Origin: Microbacterium pygmaeum | GTDB taxonomy: Bacteria > Actinomycetota > Actinomycetes > Actinomycetales > Microbacteriaceae | NCBI RefSeq assembly: GCF_900100885.1 | Contig: NZ_LT629692.1 | Span: forward strand, 1,364,001 to 1,428,000 | Direction of reading: 5' to 3' | DNA length: 64,000 nucleotides | Shown here: in pieces, positions 31,389-39,639 of the stretch | How the letters are laid out: every line of letters starts with the position of its first letter | Position numbering within the stretch: position 1 is the first letter of the stretch | Translations under genes and position numbers: made by a program | Notes under the pieces: generated by a model | The model's database searches: none | Told to the model about the DNA's origin: nothing | What the model saw: only the letters and a program-made list of their open reading frames with translations

Positions 31389-34160
31389 ATGCGAGGCGGG
31401 CTGGCGCGGTGGAAGCGGGGCGAGGGAGCCCGCGGCGCGCGACACGCGATCGAGTACGCGTTCGAGGGTGCCTGCGATTCGCACATCCGATCGACGACGG
31501 GCGTCGAGGCGCTGGCGATCTACAGTCAGTCCGGCGAGCCGACGGTCTCCCGGTTCATCTGCGCAAGTGGACGCATCGGTCACGACGAACTCGACCACGC
31601 CGCCCTGCGCCTGTGGGTAGACGGGTTCGACCCTCTGACCGGTGCGGCTCGCGGCGTCCCGCAGACCACGCCGCGGTCGGATCTGGTCCTCGACGGCACC
31701 ATCAACGCGCCAAAGACGTACAGCATCGCCGCTCTGCTCCACCCAGAACTCTCGGACGAGTTCGAGGCGCTGCAAGATCGCCTCCGCGACCGGATCATTC
31801 TGACGTGGCAGCGAGAACTGAACGCGCGTCGGGGACATGGCGGCGTCATCCGCGAGGAGCTGGCCCGCGTCGAGGTCGTCGAACTGAAGCACAGACGGTC
31901 TCGCGCTCTCGACCCACATATTCACCGGCACCTGTGGCTGAACGCAAAAGTCCTCGGCCGCGACGGCAGGTGGTCGACCGTTGACTCACGCGTCGCAATG
32001 AAGCTGCACACCCTGATCAACGCTGAAGGCGAACTCGCTGCGCGGACCGACCCGCAGTGGATCAGTGCGCTCGCACGGCACGGCTACTCACTTGATGACG
32101 CCGGTGAGATCCGGCAGCTCGCGCAAGCTGTCGGTCCTTTGTCGCGCCGATCGAACCAGATCGAGACGCAGAGAGCGCGACTGCTCGCGGAGTGGCATGC
32201 GGAGCATCCGTCGCAGCAACCGAGCCACGACGTCCTCCAGCAGATCGACCGCCGGGCATGGGCCGTGGCCAGGCCGAACAAGCCGGCGCACCTCGACGAG
32301 GACGAATGGGAGCACGCGGTACGCATCGAGGTCGCTGCCATCGATCCAGCGCTCCTTGCCTGGCGTGCACCGATTGAGATGCGCTCGGTCGCTGTCGGCG
32401 CGCTCGACCGGGATCTCGTCGCCGCGAAAGCGATTGTCGATGCGGACTCGCGTTCTGCGTCAACCGGAGGACGCTTCAGCGAATACGACATCCGCGCAGG
32501 TGCAACGCGTGCGATTGCGGCGTCGAGAGTTGTGCAAGACCGCGCGATGCTTCAGGAGCTCATCGACGACATCGTCGCGCGCGCTCGCGAGCACGCGATC
32601 GACCTGCTCGCGGGCGCCGAGCGACCTGCGCACATCAAAGGATCCATGGCAGTTGCAACCGCCGCACTCAAGGTCGATCTCGGTGCGCGACTGGACGCGC
32701 TGAGCGAACCTGGCGCCCCCTTGACACGTCGCACGATCACGCGCTTTGCAGCGGCATCCGCCACCCCGACAGTCGAGGTCGATGCAGACCAGCTCGACGC
32801 TGCCGCCGCCATCGCCGGCACCGACCGGCTCGTCACCATCACGGGCCCCGCCGGTGCAGGGAAAACAACAGTCCTGCGGATCGCGCAACTTGCATTGCAA
32901 GCGCAACGACGGCAGATGATCGTCGTCGCACCGACCAAGAAGGCCGCGAGTGTTGCTGCGCGGGAGATCGGCGCATCCGCGTCGAGCCTGCACGCGCTTC
33001 TGCTCGATCACGGCTGGCGCTGGAGTCGAGACCCTGCTGGCCGAGAACAGTGGACCCAGCTGCAGAGAGGTGAGGTCGACCCCGAGACGGGTCGCCCACA
33101 CGTCGCTCCCACGCGCTATCCGCTACGACGAGGCGATCGCATCGTCGTCGACGAGGCCGGCATGGTCGATCTACACACCGCCAATGCCCTTGCACAGGTT
33201 GCCGCAGACACCGAGGCCGGCATTGCGATGGTCGGCGACCATCTGCAGGCCGCGCCCGTCGGCCACTCCGGAGCGATGGCGTTGATGGCACGCCGGAGCA
33301 ACGCCGTGGTCGAACTGAACGTGGTGCACCGCTTCCGGGATAGTGAGTACGCCGCTCTGACGCTGCGGATGCGCGAGCCGGCGTCCGTGGATGCCGCGCG
33401 CGACGTCGCCGGCGAGCTCGACGATCGCGGTCATCTGCGCGTGGTTGACAGCGACGACGCTGCTCGAGACATGATGGCCGACGCCTGGTTCAGATGGGCT
33501 AGGCTGCGCAAGCGCGTCGCGCTGGTGACAGCGACGAATGATGAAGCCGACGCCATCAACGAGGCCATCCAACAGCGCCGCGTCGACATCGGTCAACTGT
33601 CCACCAAGCGAATCGCGCTCGGTCGGGGTGAGCAGCGGCTTCTCGAGGGCGACATCGTCCAGACGCGTCGAAATGACCGAGGGTCCGGTGTCGAGAACCG
33701 CGCGCTGTGGACCGTGTCGCGGATCACTCCTCACGAGATCGAATTGGTGAGCCTATCCGATAGCGGGGACGTGCGTAGGGTCAAAAACGACTACGCCGCG
33801 GACCACCTCCATCTGGCCTACGCCTCGACCGTTCACGGCATCCAAGGTGAGACGACCGATGCGTCCGTCGTCGGGCCGGGCGTCGATGCAGCCGGCCTCT
33901 ATGTCGGAATGACGCGAGGGCGACTGGCGAACGAGGTGGTGGTGGTGGCGCGCACAGACGCTGCAGCGCGAGAGATCCTCGCGGAGACGATGACGCGCGG
34001 CATCCCGGAGGTCACCATCGCCGATGCGATGGAGGCAGCGCGCACGGAACTGCGCCGTGCCGCGCAGGCAGCACCATCCGCACCCCTACGAGTCGATCCG
34101 TTCACGGGGCCGTTCACATCCCCGGCGTCCGGCCACGGCGGCCAGTCGATCGGGCGGTAA
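31389..34160 (+). CDS. MobF-family (TrwC/TraA-like) conjugative relaxase with helicase domain
   Basis: A 923-residue protein. The N-terminal ~300 residues are a TrwC-type relaxase with a candidate catalytic Tyr23 and the metal-binding triad His177, His179 and His181 in DPHIHRHLWLN. A RecD-like superfamily 1 helicase follows, with Walker A GPAGAGKTT (~486-494), Walker B VDEAGMVD and later VHGIQGETTD and YVGMTRGR motifs. It would nick and unwind the island DNA for transfer. No coupling protein or secretion genes accompany it. There is no Shine-Dalgarno; TAATCT seven bases before the ATG suggests a leaderless transcript. Confidence 0.9.
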   Translation: MRGGLARWKRGEGARGARHAIEYAFEGACDSHIRSTTGVEALAIYSQSGEPTVSRFICASGRIGHDELDHAALRLWVDGFDPLTGAARGVPQTTPRSDLVLDGTINAPKTYSIAALLHPELSDEFEALQDRLRDRIILTWQRELNARRGHGGVIREELARVEVVELKHRRSRALDPHIHRHLWLNAKVLGRDGRWSTVDSRVAMKLHTLINAEGELAARTDPQWISALARHGYSLDDAGEIRQLAQAVGPLSRRSNQIETQRARLLAEWHAEHPSQQPSHDVLQQIDRRAWAVARPNKPAHLDEDEWEHAVRIEVAAIDPALLAWRAPIEMRSVAVGALDRDLVAAKAIVDADSRSASTGGRFSEYDIRAGATRAIAASRVVQDRAMLQELIDDIVARAREHAIDLLAGAERPAHIKGSMAVATAALKVDLGARLDALSEPGAPLTRRTITRFAAASATPTVEVDADQLDAAAAIAGTDRLVTITGPAGAGKTTVLRIAQLALQAQRRQMIVVAPTKKAASVAAREIGASASSLHALLLDHGWRWSRDPAGREQWTQLQRGEVDPETGRPHVAPTRYPLRRGDRIVVDEAGMVDLHTANALAQVAADTEAGIAMVGDHLQAAPVGHSGAMALMARRSNAVVELNVVHRFRDSEYAALTLRMREPASVDAARDVAGELDDRGHLRVVDSDDAARDMMADAWFRWARLRKRVALVTATNDEADAINEAIQQRRVDIGQLSTKRIALGRGEQRLLEGDIVQTRRNDRGSGVENRALWTVSRITPHEIELVSLSDSGDVRRVKNDYAADHLHLAYASTVHGIQGETTDASVVGPGVDAAGLYVGMTRGRLANEVVVVARTDAAAREILAETMTRGIPEVTIADAMEAARTELRRAAQAAPSAPLRVDPFTGPFTSPASGHGGQSIGR

Positions 34161-34544
34161 CGGCGGCCCGCGAGCAGATCCCTTCCCGGGCATACCTCAC
34201 ATCGTTGACGACCTTCCCGATGGGGGCATGTCGGCTGACGACCCGCACCCGGGCATTCGTGGCAGGGGCGGGTGACGTTGGTCGCGGTTGGTGGCTTTCA
34301 ATTGACCGTCCTGCGCTGAGAACTCAGCACCGTGCACCGGTACGCGTGCGGGTGTGGGACGGCAGTGCCCACCTCCTCCGAGACCTTGACGATGATGCCA
34401 GGCCTTCCAGCCAGTGGAGGTTACCGCGATCATCGGAGCAGTTCGGCTGTCGCGATGAGCCGTGATCGGCGGTCTCTCGGCCACTACGGGTTCCCCAGGC
34501 AAGGCGGTCAAGTCCAGCATCGCACCGAGCGATACGCTCAGCTC
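34161..34544. other. Gap between relaxase and HipA-like genes
   Basis: No gene is recognised in 384 bp. The minus-strand frame across it has shadow-like, proline/arginine-rich composition. The segment supplies the promoter of the HipA-like gene, with TACGCT (34533-34538) exactly seven bases before the ATG. Confidence 0.4.
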
Positions 34545-35360
34545 ATGACCGATGGGTGGGAAACGCCGAGCTCTTGGCGCGGCCTGCTTGAGAGTCGGGC
34601 ACGTCCTGCGGCAACGATCACTATTCGAGCGCCCCGCGAGAGGGCATTGTCGTCCGGGGCGGGTGCCTTCCTGGGCCTGGCGGACGACGGACGGCAGTAC
34701 TGGGTCAAGGTTCCAGGTAACGCGCAAGGAAACCAGGTGCTCACGAACGAAGTAATCGTTGGAGAGCTCGGTCGGGTCTTGGGCGCACCCGTCCGGGAGC
34801 GTGTGCTCGTGGCGATTCCACCGTCGGTGAGCGCCTGGTCGGATTTTCCCGTGCGCAAGAGTGATCTCGCGCTCCTAGCCCACGGTTCGCTCCACGTGCC
34901 GGGCGCCGTGGACGACGATGAGCTGCGATACACGAAAAGAGACGACAACGCGCGCAGGCAGGCCGCGATGGCCGGTCTATGGGATCTGTGTGTCGGTGAG
35001 GACCCGCAGTGGTTGTACGAAACCGGGGCGGCGTACTCAATGTGGTCATACGATCACGGCTTCTGGTTCACCACTGGTGAAGGTGACTGGGACCAGGACG
35101 TACTTCGACGCCTCCTCGCGACCGACGGTTCGCTCGCGACCCTGCCCTCGGGGGTCAGCCGGGAACGGCTAAGGGAGGTCGCGACTGTGGTCGAGAATCT
35201 CACCCCAGAGATGCTCCTGTCCGTCATGTCAGCGGTGCCAGTAGAATGGGGGACCGACGACAGGGATCTCGAGGCGATGGCTTGGTTTCTCTTCGCCCGA
35301 CGCGAGCCGGTCGCGAACCGTCTCCGGCAGCGAGCGAACTTGCCGCCGGGTAGGCAATGA
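34545..35360 (+). CDS. HipA-like kinase-domain protein
   Basis: A 271-residue protein with the short HipA-like fold. The nucleotide-binding region around GAGAFLGLADDGRQYWVKVPG carries a putative catalytic-loop Lys, followed by NQVLTNEVIVGELGRVLGAPV. The remainder is helical with Trp-rich WDLCVGEDPQWLYE. Such proteins are found paired with DUF3037 proteins, exactly as here (14-bp gap to the next gene). A kinase or toxin-like role is inferred from the family; an HxD motif was not clearly seen. ATG 34545 follows a -10-like TACGCT by seven bases, consistent with leaderless translation. Confidence 0.75.
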   Translation: MTDGWETPSSWRGLLESRARPAATITIRAPRERALSSGAGAFLGLADDGRQYWVKVPGNAQGNQVLTNEVIVGELGRVLGAPVRERVLVAIPPSVSAWSDFPVRKSDLALLAHGSLHVPGAVDDDELRYTKRDDNARRQAAMAGLWDLCVGEDPQWLYETGAAYSMWSYDHGFWFTTGEGDWDQDVLRRLLATDGSLATLPSGVSRERLREVATVVENLTPEMLLSVMSAVPVEWGTDDRDLEAMAWFLFARREPVANRLRQRANLPPGRQ

Positions 35361-35373
35361 CAGGGAACCCGAC

Positions 35374-36246
35374 ATGAGCGCGGCATATCTTTACTGGCTG
35401 GTCCGGTACGTGCCTGATGTTGCGCGCGGTGAGCGCGTGAACGTCGCCGTCGTCGTGGGGCGCGACGATGGCGATTGGGCAATACGCGTCGCGCCTGATC
35501 TCCGGCGCGCCAGCCGTTTAGGTGGCGACGCGAGCGCCTTGCGGCCCTGGCTTGAACGTCTCGAGCGATCGATCCATGACTTTGAACATCCTCCGCTCGA
35601 TCTCTTCGCTAGCGGTGACGTTCGAGTTAGTCGGTCGTGGCTCGAATTGCTGTCACACCGATTCAACAATGTCTTGCAGGTAAGCAATGCGGCGCCCGTG
35701 GAGGCGGCGTCGGCGCGTGAAGGAGTCGACTTCCTATACCCGGTGTTGGTTGCAACGCCGGAGCCGCTGCATCGGTCGCGAACACGCGCCCGATTGGTCA
35801 CTGACATGGCGGATCTGTTCGTACGCACTGGGAACTTTGAGGTTGGCAATACTCTGATCCGCCGCCCGACCGCACGAGTAGGACGACAGCGTGGTCGGTT
35901 CGATTTCGCAGTCGTAGACGGTGGCGTCGACCAGCTCTCCCAAGCATTTGCGTTCGATGTCCGCGACACGGATGCGTTGGAACAAGAGTTGCAATCCTGG
36001 AATTTCATTGTTAGCAGACTGCGACAGGATGGTGCGGCGATCGGATCCAACCTGCTACCTCTTACGGCAGAGCCGGATGTGGCCATCGCCGTCGCGTTCC
36101 AGGAGCCGGCGGGCCGTCCAGACGCTCGACGGAACGATGTCTTCGAGGCAGCGCGCGAGGCATGGAGTGCACTGGACGTTCATGCGGTTCCCAGCTCTCA
36201 GCTCGACTTGATCGCTCGCGAGGCCCGAGAACTCGTCTCCGTATGA
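35374..36246 (+). CDS. DUF3037 family protein
   Basis: A 290-residue protein beginning YLYWLVRYVPDVARGERVNV, a DUF3037 hallmark (YxLVRYVPD then GExxNVxVV). The rest is alpha/beta with a DFLYPVLVATPEP central segment and a C-terminal ~100-residue domain. It has no signal peptide. It is co-transcribed with the HipA-like gene, a pairing repeatedly seen in bacteria that suggests a toxin-antitoxin or defence module of unknown mechanism. GGGAA precedes the ATG. Confidence 0.8.
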   Translation: MSAAYLYWLVRYVPDVARGERVNVAVVVGRDDGDWAIRVAPDLRRASRLGGDASALRPWLERLERSIHDFEHPPLDLFASGDVRVSRSWLELLSHRFNNVLQVSNAAPVEAASAREGVDFLYPVLVATPEPLHRSRTRARLVTDMADLFVRTGNFEVGNTLIRRPTARVGRQRGRFDFAVVDGGVDQLSQAFAFDVRDTDALEQELQSWNFIVSRLRQDGAAIGSNLLPLTAEPDVAIAVAFQEPAGRPDARRNDVFEAAREAWSALDVHAVPSSQLDLIAREARELVSV

Positions 36247-36378
36247 ATCGCGTCACCAAGTAGCGCCAGAGCCGCTGTCTGCGACCGATGGGTACGGGCA
36301 TACCCAGCCGGGCGTTGGATGAGCGGCGTACCGAGAGAATGCGCCCGATCGTTGCCGGCGAGATCCCCACGTCGAGGA

Positions 36379-36666
36379 TTAGCCCACGACGACAATGGCA
36401 GCGATCGCTGCGCCAAGCGACGCGACGGACACCATCAGCGAGACGATCGCAGTGATCCTGGTAAATCGCTCGGATCGTTCAGCATCCACGCGCGCTTGCC
36501 GGTTCAGCTCCAGCTGGGCTCGGGTCAGCTTCAGTTGAGCGCTCGTCAGGTCAAGCATTTGATCGACGCTCTTGGCGGTCTTCTTCGCTGAATCGGCCGA
36601 GGTCTTTAACGCTTGCTCGTTCCGCTTCGCTTGCAGCTTTTCAGTGATGGAACGATCGTCAGGCAT
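36379..36666 (-). CDS. Small coiled-coil protein with C-terminal membrane anchor (95 aa)
   Basis: A long amphipathic helix (about 8-65; SADSAKKTAKSVDQMLDLTS, then LKLTRAQLELNRQ) with heptad-like spacing precedes one transmembrane segment (about 70-94; TAIVSLMVSVASLGAAIAAI). It is a tail-anchored protein with the coiled coil in the cytosol. Similar small proteins occur in mobile elements and phages, with unknown function. It lies alone on the minus strand. Confidence 0.7.
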   Translation of the reverse strand: MPDDRSITEKLQAKRNEQALKTSADSAKKTAKSVDQMLDLTSAQLKLTRAQLELNRQARVDAERSERFTRITAIVSLMVSVASLGAAIAAIVVVG

Positions 36667-36692
36667 GGCAGGCTTACCGATTGGCGCGAGGA

Positions 36693-37019
36693 TCAGTCGG
36701 AAGCTGACGAGCCCGGACGCCGCAGGGCGGCGCTATTGAGTAGACCTCTACTCTGCGGGAGCCCTGAGCGCCGCGGGAGCCCGTTGCGCACACCCAGAAT
36801 CTGATTTGCTCTACGTCGAACGTCTTCTGGAGATATATAGAGCGCTGGGTCGTTGGAGTCCGATGCGATTGTGATCTCCGCGTCGTCCGCGGTCGTTGCG
36901 CCAGCTTCGCGCACTCGCTCTGCTAGGGCTTTGGCGTACTCCTCGAGGAGAGCAGCCCTCACGTCCGCCTTGAAGTCGTCTAATGCGCCGTCGAAGTTCC
37001 CCGTGATGCTGATTTCCAT
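36693..37019 (-). CDS. Small hypothetical protein (108 aa)
   Basis: The first ~75 residues look genuine: MEISITGNFDGALDDFKADV, a helix with LLEEYAKALAERVREAG, and a strand DAEITIASD. The C-terminal ~30 residues are Arg/Ser/Gly/Pro-rich and may reflect a recently altered end. No Shine-Dalgarno stands out. It sits between the coiled-coil gene and the excisionase gene on the same strand. Its function is unknown. Confidence 0.5.
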   Translation of the reverse strand: MEISITGNFDGALDDFKADVRAALLEEYAKALAERVREAGATTADDAEITIASDSNDPALYISPEDVRRRANQILGVRNGLPRRSGLPQSRGLLNSAALRRPGSSASD

Positions 37020-37091
37020 GGGAGCAACTTAGCCCCGTCGTCCGACATCGGCGGAGGCAGGGTCGCGAAGCGTCGCATCTCTCGAAAAGAT

Positions 37092-37277
37092 CTACCGTTG
37101 CGACTTATCGGTGAAAGCGTCTGTGATGAACTTCTCGACGTCAGACTCGCGCCAGCAGCGACGACCACCGATCATCGCGGACTTCGGCGCGACGCCGGTG
37201 TGCAGCATCCACCGCAATTGCGCTGGCGAACGGCGAAGTCGTGCCGCCACTTCTTCGATAAACAGGATTCGATCCAC
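37092..37277 (-). CDS. Excisionase-like MerR/AlpA helix-turn-helix protein
   Basis: A 61-residue winged-helix protein of the excisionase type (DRILFIEEVAARLRRSPAQL, IGGRRCWRESDVEKFI). The GTG at 37277 is chosen because GGAGGTGATC lies just before it; the ATG five codons upstream is itself part of that ribosome site. It would bend DNA at the attachment site and promote excision with the integrase. It is divergent from the XRE regulator, and their ~100-bp gap carries a 13-bp inverted repeat, so the pair may form the switch of the element. Confidence 0.82.
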   Translation of the reverse strand: MDRILFIEEVAARLRRSPAQLRWMLHTGVAPKSAMIGGRRCWRESDVEKFITDAFTDKSQR

Positions 37278-37297
37278 TGTGATCACCTCCATTCCTA

Positions 37298-37349
37298 ATT
37301 GATAGCGACTGTGATGTCTAGTGAACCACCATCGCTAGTCGATATCAAT
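37298..37349. promoter_or_regulatory. Divergent operator of the excision/integration switch
   Basis: ATTGATAGCGACT (37298-37310) and AGTCGATATCAAT (37337-37349) are inverted at 12 of 13 positions with a 26-nt gap. They lie between the excisionase gene (minus) and the XRE-integrase operon (plus). TAGTCT (37362-37367) seven bases before the XRE ATG is a likely -10 for a leaderless message. The XRE protein is the expected ligand. Confidence 0.6.
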
Positions 37350-37374
37350 AGGATCTCGGAGTAGTCTGGCTGTC

Positions 37375-37977
37375 ATGATCGACGACGCCCTCATTGGCCA
37401 CAATCTCACCCTTCTGCGGGGCTCGATGAGCCAGAAAGAGCTGGCCGAGCGCATGCGGAAGCTGGGATTCAAGTGGTCTCAAGCCACCGTCTGGTCGATC
37501 GAGAAGGGCGAACGGCCACTCCGCCTCACCGAGTCCGAGGCGCTCGGATCGGTCTTCGGCATTCAAGCCCGTACGCTCACGTTCGCGGAGCAGTCCTTCA
37601 GCCGAATCATGCTGTCGCGGGCGCTCGATGACACGCTGACCGAGATCGGCAATCTTGCCTACCAATCGTTCGAGCGACAGCGACGACTCGCGATGCTGTG
37701 CGATCTGACGCCGGAAGACGAACGCGACGAAACCTTCACTCCCGAACTCTTTGCTGAGAACGCCGTCGACCACGCGATCAGCGGACTCGCCCGCGCGGAG
37801 GCGCATCTCCGCGGGGAATTCGAAGTCGAGGAGACGCTCCACGGACCATTTCCCCACGAAGGGCACGAGTATCACCAAGCGTTCATCGCCCGCGTCCGCG
37901 CCCAGGTAGAGCAGTTGCGGGACCGCAGCGAAACAGAAGAGGAAACCGACGATGGCGTCGATCAAACAGCGGGATGA
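37375..37977 (+). CDS. XRE-family transcriptional regulator
   Basis: A 200-residue protein with an N-terminal helix-turn-helix (about 8-65; GHNLTLLRGSMSQKELAERM, ATVWSIEKGERPLRL). An all-helical, acidic C-terminal part (about 75-200) has EHQ-rich segments. It lies directly upstream of the integrase gene and overlaps it by 26 bp, so the two are co-expressed. It probably represses excision genes and maintains the integrated state. Confidence 0.85.
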   Translation: MIDDALIGHNLTLLRGSMSQKELAERMRKLGFKWSQATVWSIEKGERPLRLTESEALGSVFGIQARTLTFAEQSFSRIMLSRALDDTLTEIGNLAYQSFERQRRLAMLCDLTPEDERDETFTPELFAENAVDHAISGLARAEAHLRGEFEVEETLHGPFPHEGHEYHQAFIARVRAQVEQLRDRSETEEETDDGVDQTAG

Positions 37978-39052
37978 CGGAGTCTGGCGAGCACGATACC
38001 GAGACGCAGCCGGCAAAGAATACGCCCGGCACTTCCCCCTCAAACGCGACGCTCAGCGATGGCTGGACGAGGTCGCCGCGGCAGTCGTCACCGGCCAGTA
38101 CGTCGACCCGAACGCCGGCAAGGTCACCTGGACCGACTGGACCAAAGCGTGGATGCAGCGACAGACCTGGGTCGACGGCACTCACGAAGCCGCGACCGTG
38201 GCGGTGTCGAGCGTCCCCTGGAAGGCCGGGCCGATCGGCGCGGTCAACGCGTCGCACGTTCAGGCCTGGATCGCGGCGGAACTCAAGCGTGGGCTCGCCC
38301 CGTCGACGATCAAGACCCGACTCAACTACGTGCAGATGGCGTTCCGCGCCGCTGTCGCCGATCGGACCATCGCCATCAGCCCCGCCGCCGGCATCAAGCC
38401 GCCGCGTGCGCGCAAGGCCGAAGCGACGATGCGAGTGCTGAGCGCCGCCGAAGTCCACGAGGTTCTGGAGGTCGCTGGTGAGTTCCGCGGTTTCGTCGAA
38501 GTGTGCGTCTTCGCCGGCATGCGGCTCGGCGAAGCCGCCGGACTCCAGCTCGCCGACGTGAACTTCCTCGGCCGTTCGATCCGAGTGAACCGCCAAGTCC
38601 AAGGCTCCACTATCAAGGCAGCCAAGCTCGTTCCGCCGAAGTACAACTCCGAGCGCACCATCTACGTCCCCGGCGAGCTCACCGCGTCACTCTCGGCGCA
38701 CGTCGCACGCAACCTCGTCACCGAACCCGACGAGCAGCTCTTCACCACGCCGCTCGGCCGCATGTGGAATCGCAACAGTGCCGCGGGCGAGTGGCGACGC
38801 ATTCGGGACGAAGTGGGCCTGCCCGATGACGTTACGCTGCACACGCTCCGCCACACATTCGCGTCGAACCTCATCGCCTCCGGCTGCGACGTGGTCACGG
38901 TGCAGCGAGCCCTTGGTCACTCGACGCCGTCGATCACGCTGAACGTCTACAGCCACCTCTGGCCGTCGGCCGAAGACAAGACGCGAGCCGCGACCGCGGA
39001 CTTCATGGCGCTCACGGCCACCGCGATCCCCCGCGAACGGGTCTCATCCTGA
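37952..39052 (+). CDS. int: Tyrosine site-specific integrase of the island
   Basis: A 366-residue phage-type integrase. An AP2-like arm-binding domain (1-55; IKQRDDGVWRARYRDAAGKE) and a SAM-like core-binding domain (about 60-150) precede the catalytic domain. Catalytic residues are Arg191 (GMRLGEAAG), Lys230, His297-x2-Arg300 (HTLRHTF), His323 (LGH) and nucleophile Tyr333 (NVYSHLW). All six are present, so it should be active. It ends 55 bp from the attachment repeat in yajQ, and paired TGCGGACT sites lie between. The start is ATG 37952 inside the XRE frame. Confidence 0.95.
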   Translation: MASIKQRDDGVWRARYRDAAGKEYARHFPLKRDAQRWLDEVAAAVVTGQYVDPNAGKVTWTDWTKAWMQRQTWVDGTHEAATVAVSSVPWKAGPIGAVNASHVQAWIAAELKRGLAPSTIKTRLNYVQMAFRAAVADRTIAISPAAGIKPPRARKAEATMRVLSAAEVHEVLEVAGEFRGFVEVCVFAGMRLGEAAGLQLADVNFLGRSIRVNRQVQGSTIKAAKLVPPKYNSERTIYVPGELTASLSAHVARNLVTEPDEQLFTTPLGRMWNRNSAAGEWRRIRDEVGLPDDVTLHTLRHTFASNLIASGCDVVTVQRALGHSTPSITLNVYSHLWPSAEDKTRAATADFMALTATAIPRERVSS

Positions 39053-39057
39053 GATTC

Positions 39058-39076
39058 TGCGGACTGCCTGCGGACT
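39058..39076 (+). repeat. Putative right integrase arm-type sites
   Basis: TGCGGACT at 39058-39065 and 39069-39076 has the same spacing and orientation as the pair at 17682-17700. It lies directly after the integrase stop and 31 bp before the attachment core. Confidence 0.6.
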
Positions 39077-39107
39077 GAACCAGGAAAACCCCTGGTCAGA
39101 AGGCCGC

Positions 39108-39124
39108 GCTACCGGTAGTTGATG
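39108..39124 (-). repeat. Attachment-site copy within the yajQ 3' end
   Basis: The 17-mer GCTACCGGTAGTTGATG is identical to 17558-17574. On the minus strand it encodes the terminal Ile-Asn-Tyr-Arg and stop of YajQ, so integration leaves the protein unchanged. Confidence 0.78.
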
Positions 39125-39597
39125 AACTGGAGGTCGACCTCGAGGTCGGCGGCCTTGAGCAGGCGCTGAACCTCTTGCAGGTCGTCTCGGCTCTTGGACT
39201 GCACACGCAGCTCGTCGCCCTGGATCTGCGACTTCACGCCCTTAGGCCCCTCGTCGCGGATGATCTTCGAGATCTTCTTGGCGTTCTCCGACGAGATGCC
39301 GTCCTTGATCGTCGAGGTGATGCGGTATTCCTTGCCGCTGGCGAACGGCTCGCCCGACTCCAGGCTCTTGAGCGAGATGCCCCGCTTGATCAGCTTGGAC
39401 TGGAAGACGTCGAGAACCGCGTTCGCGCGCTCTTCGGTGCTCGCCTTGATCAGGATCGAGTCGCCGCTCCACTCGACCGAGGCGCCGGTGCCCTTGAAGT
39501 CGTAGCGCTGCTCGATCTCTTTGCGGGCCTGGTTCAGGGCGTTCTCCGCTTCCTGGTGGTCCACTTTCGAAACGATGTCAAAGGATGAATCAGCCAT
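39109..39597 (-). CDS. yajQ: YajQ family nucleotide-binding protein (DUF520)
   Basis: A 162-residue protein, the exact family length, starting ADSSFDIVSKVDHQEAENAL and ending FINYR. The two RRM-like folds and conserved FDIVS, QRYDFKGTGAS and SSENAKKISK stretches identify YajQ. Members bind nucleotides, including cyclic di-GMP in some species. The ATG at 39597 is used; the frame upstream is read-through. Its last codons form the attachment site of the neighbouring island. It is divergent from the BASS transporter. Confidence 0.95.
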   Translation of the reverse strand: MADSSFDIVSKVDHQEAENALNQARKEIEQRYDFKGTGASVEWSGDSILIKASTEERANAVLDVFQSKLIKRGISLKSLESGEPFASGKEYRITSTIKDGISSENAKKISKIIRDEGPKGVKSQIQGDELRVQSKSRDDLQEVQRLLKAADLEVDLQFINYR

Positions 39598-39639
39598 GCG
39601 CGGAAGTCTAGCCGCGCCGCGTCCGGCAGACTGAGCGCC

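Larger units (their letters stand above)
17558..39124 (+). mobile_element. Genomic island integrated at the 3' end of yajQ (~21.5 kb)
   Basis: The 17-mer GCTACCGGTAGTTGATG occurs at 17558-17574 and again at 39108-39124, where it covers the last four codons and stop of yajQ. The tyrosine integrase ends 55 bp from the right copy. Both ends carry paired TGCGGACT sites with identical 11-bp spacing. Between the repeats lie excisionase, XRE regulator, MobF relaxase, a ubiquitin-like system, a toxin-antitoxin pair and a HipA-like pair. No coupling ATPase or secretion genes are seen, so it is probably an integrative mobilizable element. Insertion restores an intact yajQ 3' end. Confidence 0.8.

Noticed and set aside
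17558..39124. Prophage
   Set aside because: No capsid, terminase, tail or lysis genes; a relaxase and defence-type cargo indicate a mobilizable island.
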